A stretch of 35,125 nt of DNA from an uncultured Pseudomonadota bacterium (GTDB lineage Bacteria > Pseudomonadota > Gammaproteobacteria > Methylococcales > Methylomonadaceae). Where the stretch lies: assembly GCA_903847275.1 (NCBI GenBank), contig CAINDC010000003.1:1-35125 (forward strand). The letters are read 5' to 3'. The translations under genes were made by a program, and so were the position numbers. Below, piece by piece: positions 29,957 to 35,125 of this stretch; the first letter of the stretch is position 1, and the number at the start of each line of letters is the position of its first letter. Under the pieces are notes generated by a model, which saw only the letters and a list, made by a program, of their open reading frames with translations, had not been told where the DNA came from and searched no databases.

Positions 29957-30787
29957 TTAGGCTTTCAAAACGCCTTTCATTTTGTCTACTTCATGCTTGG
30001 TTAAAACTAAACCGCCCGATTTTTCAACGACAAACTTCAAATCATCAAACTGGTATTTGAGTGATGATTTTTGTTCTAACTCTTGAATCCATTTTGTGGC
30101 GACTAACGCCATGCTATCAGGGATTTGAAAACTAACTGATTGCACTGGTGCAGACAATGCTTTTACTTGTTGTTCGAGTTCTAACAGATATTCTTGTTTC
30201 ACGATAACGTACTCGTCGAGCGTCGGTTCACGCAATCCTAAAAACGCCAACATTTCATCGACTTTACCCGTAGGCAAATCTTCAAGTCGTGAAACATGAT
30301 AAGCGTAGTGCAAGCGATGCCAATAATACGAGTGCGCTTCTTTTGTTTTTGCGACGTGCTTTTCAATCGCCGTGCGAAGCAGCAGTTTTTCTTTTGAAGT
30401 GACGAATGGGGAAACGGGTAAATCAACAAGACCGTTTCGTTTTGGCATAAAGTGATTTGCCAGCACGTCGAAACATTCTTCTTGGTATTTGATTACCAAA
30501 TCTTTGATTTCAGGTTTGACGCGAGTTGAATCAACACCGAAAAGCCAACCGTTTAACATTTTCAACGGAAGCATTAACATCTCTTGCAATCCGCCTTTTG
30601 AAGGTGTGGTTATCATAACCATACCTTTGCTAAGTATCGGATGACGCTTGATTTTTTGAACTTGAGCAGACCAATCAAGCCCGATATTTTCACAAATTGG
30701 TTTCATCGCAACGTAAGGAACGTTGTCGATTAGGGTTGCGAACAAAGATTGATTGTTGAAATTTACTGCAATGATATTTTGAGACAT
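29957..30787 (-). CDS. Phage antirepressor with P22_AR_N-type domain
   Basis: IIAVNFNNQSLFATLIDNVPYVAMKPICENIGLDWSAQVQKIKRHPILSKG ... LPLKMLNGWLFGVD. Confidence 0.85.
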   Translation of the reverse strand: MSQNIIAVNFNNQSLFATLIDNVPYVAMKPICENIGLDWSAQVQKIKRHPILSKGMVMITTPSKGGLQEMLMLPLKMLNGWLFGVDSTRVKPEIKDLVIKYQEECFDVLANHFMPKRNGLVDLPVSPFVTSKEKLLLRTAIEKHVAKTKEAHSYYWHRLHYAYHVSRLEDLPTGKVDEMLAFLGLREPTLDEYVIVKQEYLLELEQQVKALSAPVQSVSFQIPDSMALVATKWIQELEQKSSLKYQFDDLKFVVEKSGGLVLTKHEVDKMKGVLKA

Positions 30788-31083
30788 AATAATTACTCAC
30801 TAAGTTAATGAACTGTGGTCGTGATGACCATTGTTGAACTACTTAACCGTCGTCGTAATTTCTGAGATTATGGCGACGGGTTCATTTCGAGTTACTACCA
30901 CTGGTGACTAAAGCAAAACCAGCCCGCATAAAGCGGCTCGCAACAAACCCATCATAAATGAAAGGCAAAAAAATAGAGCTTGCGCTCTTTTGTCGCTTTA
31001 GGTCAATCAGCGGGGTAGTAATCCGCACACTCGTTTTTTTCAAGTGCGAGAAAAGAATACACCCGCCGAATAGTTCACGTCAA
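30788..31083 (-). promoter_or_regulatory. Structured non-coding region upstream of the antirepressor
   Basis: At least four inverted repeats (30816-30830, 30845-30882, 30921-30937, 30975-30988) and no convincing ORF. Confidence 0.5.
30970..30991. terminator. Bidirectional terminator-like hairpin AGAGC-TTGC-GCTCT
   Basis: Flanked by A-run and short T-run. Confidence 0.5.
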
Positions 31084-31269
31084 TTATTTTTTGTTGTGAA
31101 GTGTTACTTTGCCACCCGATGCACGCGCCGAAAGCATAGAGCGATTAAACTCTTGTTTATCAACGCCATGTCCGCGAATAAAAGCACGGTTAGGCGATTC
31201 TTGCTTTTCTTTAGGTTCTGCATTGGCTTTGCGTTCTTCAAACGTACCACGTTGTTTTGCTTGTCCCAT
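31084..31269 (-). CDS. Hypothetical phage protein (MGQAKQRGTFEERKA...)
   Basis: MGQAKQRGTFEERKAxA is a recurrent phage small-protein start; SD TTGGAG upstream. Confidence 0.6.
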   Translation of the reverse strand: MGQAKQRGTFEERKANAEPKEKQESPNRAFIRGHGVDKQEFNRSMLSARASGGKVTLHNKK

Positions 31270-31284
31270 TTTGTATCTCCAAGT

Positions 31285-31329
31285 AAAAAGCCCCACTTTC
31301 GCAGGGCATAAAAAAACCGCTTTCGCGGT
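31285..31329 (-). terminator. Tandem hairpins, ACCGC-GAAA-GCGGT-T7 then GCCC..GGGC-T5
   Basis: Two consecutive stem-loops with T-runs on the minus strand between ORFs. Confidence 0.7.
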
Positions 31330-31368
31330 CAGTGTAAATGTCTAGCAATGTCTAAACAAATATCTAAA

Positions 31369-31698
31369 TCATTGCGTGGCTTTGGCGATTGCAGCACGGG
31401 CTTTTTCCCAATCCGCACAAACTTCACACACGGCATCATCAATATCCCAGTGTGCTTTATGAAGATGACAATGATGCGGCGATTCACCGTTGTTCCTATC
31501 GTAATGCTTGAAAATTAACTGCAAAGCCTCAAGCAAATCTGGTGCTGCTGCGATAAGTTTTGCGTTTGACTTGTCTTTTAAGTTTGGAAAATAGGCGATT
31601 TGCTCGCCTGATTCTGATTCGACAACGCTATCAATGTCGTGATTCGTCCATTTTCTTGTTTTTAAAATCCAAGGGGCAGGCGTGTGTTTAGTTGTCAT
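31369..31698 (-). CDS. Ead/Ea22-like phage hypothetical protein
   Basis: HTPAPWIL ... NAKLIAAAPDLLEALQLI ... KARAAIAKAT, a common phage pattern. Confidence 0.65.
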   Translation of the reverse strand: MTTKHTPAPWILKTRKWTNHDIDSVVESESGEQIAYFPNLKDKSNAKLIAAAPDLLEALQLIFKHYDRNNGESPHHCHLHKAHWDIDDAVCEVCADWEKARAAIAKATQ

Positions 31699-31844
31699 TT
31701 GTTTATTTTCCAGACGCTGTTAAGTTTTTCAGATTTTACGATTCGCACGCAAATCGGGTTCTTTTCGCACCATGCCAGTTTGTCGATGATTTTCTGGCAT
31801 TTTTCAGGCGATAAATAATTAACTGGCTTATGACTTGAAAACAT
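31695..31844 (-). CDS. Small 49-aa ORF not in supplied track (MFSSHKPVNYLSPEKCQKIIDKLAWCEKNPICVRIVKSEKLNSVWKINK)
   Basis: Starts inside the thyX 3' end; stop overlaps the next ATG as ATGA, consistent with translational coupling. Confidence 0.6.
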   Translation of the reverse strand: MFSSHKPVNYLSPEKCQKIIDKLAWCEKNPICVRIVKSEKLNSVWKINK

Positions 31845-32397
31845 TGGGGGCAATACTCGACAATTGAGTTTTAATTTCTTGAGCGACGGCGCGTATTTCC
31901 CATTGCGCCTCTTTTGTATCGCGTAAGTTTATGAAATCGAGCCACGCTTGAAAGTTACCGACGACAATCAATTCCGTTGTGGTGCATTGCGGCAGAATTA
32001 GTCGCGCGTCTTCTTTTTTCATGCCGCTTTCAATTAAGTTACGATACATCTCAAAAGACTTGCTAATCGCATAATGAAAATCCCCGACTTGTTGATCATT
32101 ATCAAATTTCGGCTCGACAATGCTTGCTTTGCTGTCATTACAATAACGCTGTGAACGCTGTAAAAAATCTAAATGTTTAGATCGGACAAGTTGGTGAGAA
32201 CACACGCGACTGATTCCACTAACTCGAAACGTAGCGTGTGCGAATCTAAGCGTCGAGAGATGACCTTTTTCAACACAATGCGCCGCACGCTTAATGCAGG
32301 TTTCGTTGTCGGTGGTTTCTTTTCCATAACAAATACCCGCCATTTGACCGATAAAGATTTCAGGATTTGGGGTTGCTTGTAAGAGTTCTATTTTCAT
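31828..32397 (-). CDS. thyX: FAD-dependent thymidylate synthase ThyX-like
   Basis: CSHQLVRSKHLDFLQRSQRY, ARLILPQCTTTE, AQWEIRAVAQEI. Confidence 0.82.
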   Translation of the reverse strand: MKIELLQATPNPEIFIGQMAGICYGKETTDNETCIKRAAHCVEKGHLSTLRFAHATFRVSGISRVCSHQLVRSKHLDFLQRSQRYCNDSKASIVEPKFDNDQQVGDFHYAISKSFEMYRNLIESGMKKEDARLILPQCTTTELIVVGNFQAWLDFINLRDTKEAQWEIRAVAQEIKTQLSSIAPNVFKS

Positions 32398-32606
32398 TCG
32401 TAATTTGCAGGTGTGGGTTGCAAGAATTCAACGGTTTCCATGATTTTTTGTAAATACACACACAAATCCATTGCTTCATCCTGTGCGTGTTGTAGCCATT
32501 CAACAGGTGATAAATCATTGCGCTCCATAGATACGCCGTATTTATTTAAACCAAAATCAGCGCGGGTTTTGATTTTTTCAATAACTGCTTGTTCGATTCT
32601 ACTCAT
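32394..32606 (-). CDS. MazG/NTP-PPase-like small phage protein
   Basis: KYGVSMERNDLSPVEWLQHAQDEAMDLCVYLQKI, all-alpha NTP-PPase-like; 4-nt overlap with thyX. Confidence 0.6.
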   Translation of the reverse strand: MSRIEQAVIEKIKTRADFGLNKYGVSMERNDLSPVEWLQHAQDEAMDLCVYLQKIMETVEFLQPTPANYE

Positions 32607-32841
32607 TTAATGCTCCAAAAAATGAATCATAAAAGCGGGCGCGTTGCTGTGCGTCGATGTGCTGAAATGATTGATAAAGTTTTTTTAAATTACCTTTTGA
32701 TTTTTTAATCGCTTGCTTAACTGAGCGATTCCATTTCGTTGGATTTAGTTCGCTGACTAAACCCAGTGACACTAAGTCATCACAAAACTTGTCTTTTTGC
32801 TCGACGGTTAAACGTTGAAATAACGTTACTGTGCTAGTCAT
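32599..32841 (-). CDS. Hypothetical phage protein
   Basis: Contiguous ORF overlapping its downstream neighbour by 8 nt; not recognised. Confidence 0.55.
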   Translation of the reverse strand: MTSTVTLFQRLTVEQKDKFCDDLVSLGLVSELNPTKWNRSVKQAIKKSKGNLKKLYQSFQHIDAQQRARFYDSFFGALNE

Positions 32842-32843
32842 AA

Positions 32844-33284
32844 TTAGAATGGAATGTCATCGTCGTAAGGCGGTGGCGTTTGCTGATTATGTACAGCAAC
32901 AGCTTGTCTATGCGCTTCATGTGGTGGTGTGTAAGCGGCTACAGGTGCGGGTTGATATGATGACGGTGCGTCTGATTTTTTACCGACTAAATCCAAAACC
33001 GTCACATTTAATGCCAACGTGGTTTTTGTGCCGCTACCGTCTTTAGCTTGGTATTCACGGGTTGATAATTCACCGCTAATAAATACCGATTGCCCTTTCG
33101 TTAAATACTGTGCGACAGTTTCAGCACGTTTTCCCCAAAGTGTACAATCAAGCCAAAGCGTGGTTTTTTTATCGCCAAAACCGATTGAATTTGCGACTGC
33201 AAAACTAACCAGTGATTGATTATTGACAGTTTTCAATTCGCCGTCACGCCCTAAACTGCCCGTAAAACTAAACACATTACTCAT
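32844..33284 (-). CDS. ssb: Single-stranded DNA-binding protein
   Basis: OB-fold pattern and acidic tail YDDDIPF. Confidence 0.9.
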   Translation of the reverse strand: MSNVFSFTGSLGRDGELKTVNNQSLVSFAVANSIGFGDKKTTLWLDCTLWGKRAETVAQYLTKGQSVFISGELSTREYQAKDGSGTKTTLALNVTVLDLVGKKSDAPSSYQPAPVAAYTPPHEAHRQAVAVHNQQTPPPYDDDIPF

Positions 33285-33493
33285 TTTTTATTTCCCTTTG
33301 TTATTAAAAATTCTTTGCCACAATTGATGCAAACCTGCTTGCCGTAACTGTCATAGGTCACCTTATGTATATGCTCGCATTCTTCGCAATCACTGACCGC
33401 GTAATGTACGAAATAAAACACCACAAAAAGCAAACCAACCGCTAATAAAACGCCCGTTAAAATACTTTCAATCACAACTCCTTTACCTCCCAT
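33281..33493 (-). CDS. Small TM protein with CxxC pairs (CEEC, CINC)
   Basis: One TM segment then zinc-ribbon-like CEEC...CINC; 4-nt overlap with ssb. Confidence 0.55.
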   Translation of the reverse strand: MGGKGVVIESILTGVLLAVGLLFVVFYFVHYAVSDCEECEHIHKVTYDSYGKQVCINCGKEFLITKGNKK

Positions 33494-33849
33494 TTATGCC
33501 CAATTAGGCGTAATTCCCGAAAAATCAAATCGGGATTCAATTTTAAAAACCGTTTGCGCTTACTCTTATAAACCGCTGTTTCCACGCCTTTTACATCCTC
33601 AATCACCGTTTGATAATCCTCACGATATTCAAAATCGGCAATGTAAAACTCAGCTTGAAACTTACAGCCGTTTCGCGTGAAGTTTTCAGTCAGTAAGAAT
33701 CGCGGTTGACATCGCAGATTTGAAATAAGACCGCGTGTCTGTCTATCGAATAAATCAACGTAACGCGCCCTTTCAGCTTGAGAATCGAACTGTAGAATTT
33801 CGTTACCGTTATCAAACTTACACTTCTTGTTTTTGTACTTACTCGCCAT
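33472..33849 (-). CDS. DUF1064 family phage protein (nuclease-like)
   Basis: FDSQAERARYVDL ... FYIADFEYRE ... VIEDVKGVET ... KRKRFLKLNP. Confidence 0.8.
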   Translation of the reverse strand: MASKYKNKKCKFDNGNEILQFDSQAERARYVDLFDRQTRGLISNLRCQPRFLLTENFTRNGCKFQAEFYIADFEYREDYQTVIEDVKGVETAVYKSKRKRFLKLNPDLIFRELRLIGHKWEVKEL

Positions 33850-33991
33850 TTTTCCGCCTTGCTGCGTAACCCGCCGACCTTTTGGCGCGGTTTATTCGTT
33901 CGTTTTCCAAAATTTCAGCTTCCGATGTTCGTTTGGTAATAATGAAGCCCGTCATCCAGTTGTGTTTTTTCTTTTTGGGTTTTTCTGTCAT
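33839..33991 (-). CDS. Small basic 50-aa ORF not in supplied track (MTEKPKKKKHNWMTGFIITKRTSEAEILENERINRAKRSAGYAARRKNGE)
   Basis: Fills the gap upstream of DUF1064 and overlaps its start by 11 nt. Confidence 0.6.
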   Translation of the reverse strand: MTEKPKKKKHNWMTGFIITKRTSEAEILENERINRAKRSAGYAARRKNGE

Positions 33992-34004
33992 TTCTTTCTC
34001 GCAT

Positions 34005-34036
34005 AAAAAAACCGCCTTTCATTTCTGATTGGCGGT
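34005..34036 (-). terminator. Hairpin ACCGCC/GGCGGT plus T7 downstream of the HEPN-like gene
   Basis: 6-bp GC-rich stem; T7 on the minus strand. Confidence 0.75.
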
Positions 34037-34061
34037 GTGTGGTGGTAAGTAATTTATTGTT

Positions 34062-34472
34062 TTAGTTGTTGGCGAATACCATTAGTTCATCAATCAACGG
34101 GGTTAATATCGCAACATCTTTGCGATAGATTTTACAGTCAATCAAGAAGTTATAACGATAGGCTTCAGCGCAAACGGTGATTGCCGTTAAATGCGCCTCG
34201 TACTTATCAATGTCGGTTTTAAAATCGGTTTCTTTTACCAATTGTGCAAGTAAACGGCCCAATTTGTGCGTGCGTGGATAAGCCCCAAATTCACTGCGCG
34301 TTTCCAGTAAGTGCTTAAAAAGCAATTCAAACAACTGTTGAAAGTGGAAACAGTGCATTGAGCAATCTTTGACGGGCGATTTCTCGAAAAAATCACAGGC
34401 AATCGCGTGTTCCCATGCTTTGCCGCCTAAGTTTTCGACGTTCTCAAACGCCTTGAGTTTTTCTGCGTACAT
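34062..34472 (-). CDS. HEPN-domain-like protein
   Basis: HCFHFQQLFELLFKHLL ... GAYPRTHKLGRLLAQL ... YEAHLTAITVCAEAYRYNFL. Confidence 0.7.
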   Translation of the reverse strand: MYAEKLKAFENVENLGGKAWEHAIACDFFEKSPVKDCSMHCFHFQQLFELLFKHLLETRSEFGAYPRTHKLGRLLAQLVKETDFKTDIDKYEAHLTAITVCAEAYRYNFLIDCKIYRKDVAILTPLIDELMVFANN

Positions 34473-34488
34473 TTTGGTCTCCTGTTGA

Positions 34489-35001
34489 TTAGCTCGGTTT
34501 TTTTACCTTGTAAATAGGGTCTTTGAACGTCAAGGAATTTGTTTCTTTATCTCTTGTAACACCAGTTACAATGCGGGTTAAATCGTTTCCACTAACAAAT
34601 GCCCTAATGCAATACTGCGTAACCATAAATGAAACTCTTGCATTCGTAAAGCCACCGCTATTTCCTTTTAATCCAAGTTGCGAAAAGATTTTAAACGGGT
34701 CTTTTAAGTATTGGTGACAAACAAGAGCAGCGTTTGAATCGACTGAATGCTTAAATGTTGCACCACGCAAAACAGAAGCACAAAACAAGGACAGTTTTTC
34801 ATTATCAACATAATTAGCCGCGCAAGCGACAGCCGCCCTTGTCCCCGCATTGTTAATACTGCGAACAGTTGATGAAAAATTATCCTCTACAAAAGAAAGC
34901 CCTTTTTTGTTTTCCAGTAAAACAGCCTCGATAAAGTTGCTATCTAGGTTTTTGTCATAGCCACCAGTTTGCATAATGCGAACCACCCTATGTGTCACCA
35001 T
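34489..35001 (-). CDS. Hypothetical accessory protein
   Basis: Full-length ORF with SD AAGGAA; not recognised. Confidence 0.65.
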   Translation of the reverse strand: MVTHRVVRIMQTGGYDKNLDSNFIEAVLLENKKGLSFVEDNFSSTVRSINNAGTRAAVACAANYVDNEKLSLFCASVLRGATFKHSVDSNAALVCHQYLKDPFKIFSQLGLKGNSGGFTNARVSFMVTQYCIRAFVSGNDLTRIVTGVTRDKETNSLTFKDPIYKVKKPS

Positions 35002-35027
35002 AATTGTCGCTTCCTTTAGGAAACATT

Positions 35028-35125
35028 ATGAGCGTCAAATTTAGTTTAGAATTTAAAGAACAATTAATCGAAAAAGCATTGCAAAGAAAGGACGGCGAAA
35101 GTCTTAAATTTATCGCGGAAAATGA
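35028..35125 (+). CDS. Truncated HTH/transposase OrfA-like N-terminus (MSVKFSLEFKEQLIEKALQRKDGESLKFIAEN...)
   Basis: SD AGGAA 5 nt upstream of ATG; resembles N-termini of IS-type HTH transposase subunits; cut by window end. Confidence 0.4.
   Translation, partial: MSVKFSLEFKEQLIEKALQRKDGESLKFIAEN

Larger units (their letters stand above)
28040..35125. mobile_element. Integrase-proximal part of a prophage or integrative element; distal end outside window
   Basis: int, xis-like, P22-type antirepressor, ssb, DUF1064, ThyX, MazG-like and typical small phage ORFs on one strand, abutting conserved yebC. Confidence 0.82.

Noticed and set aside
30958-31311. 117-aa + strand ORF over the structured prophage region
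   Set aside because: Antisense to the MGQAKQR gene, Arg/Phe/Cys-rich without domain signal, and crosses terminator hairpins.

Overview
Low-GC gammaproteobacterial chromosome (gene content and order fit a Methylococcales-like lineage, but taxonomy is not proven), in two blocks. (1) About 1-28,010 is conserved core: the end of a SulP/STAS-type gene; a + strand envelope lipoprotein operon (COG3014-like, YcfL-like, LpoB-like, CsgG-like); then mostly minus-strand genes: MASE1/CHASE histidine kinase, Tsx-like outer membrane protein, DUF4389, DUF2333, xerC, LTA-synthase-like sulfatase, membrane protein, DUF484, dapF, tldD, NlpE-like protein, dapE, ArsC/Spx-like protein, queC, queE, cpoB-pal-tolB-tolA-tolR-tolQ-ybgC, a BrnT/BrnA toxin-antitoxin pair, and ruvB-ruvA-ruvC-yebC. 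(2) From about 28,040 to the window end is the integrase-proximal part of a prophage or integrative element placed directly upstream of yebC-ruvCAB: integrase, excisionase-like protein, P22-type antirepressor, ThyX-like, MazG-like, SSB, DUF1064, a HEPN-like protein, unknowns, and a truncated HTH/transposase-like ORF diverging at the edge. Best leads: the integration apparently rewiring ruvCAB transcription; a recurrent 'terminator hairpin fused to the ribosome-binding site' leader in the prophage; a roughly 300-nt structured non-coding leader before the antirepressor; a HEPN-like protein plus an unknown partner at the accessory edge; a ThyX-like protein with an altered RHR motif; and two small ORFs missed by the supplied track. 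No tRNA, rRNA or CRISPR array was recognised.
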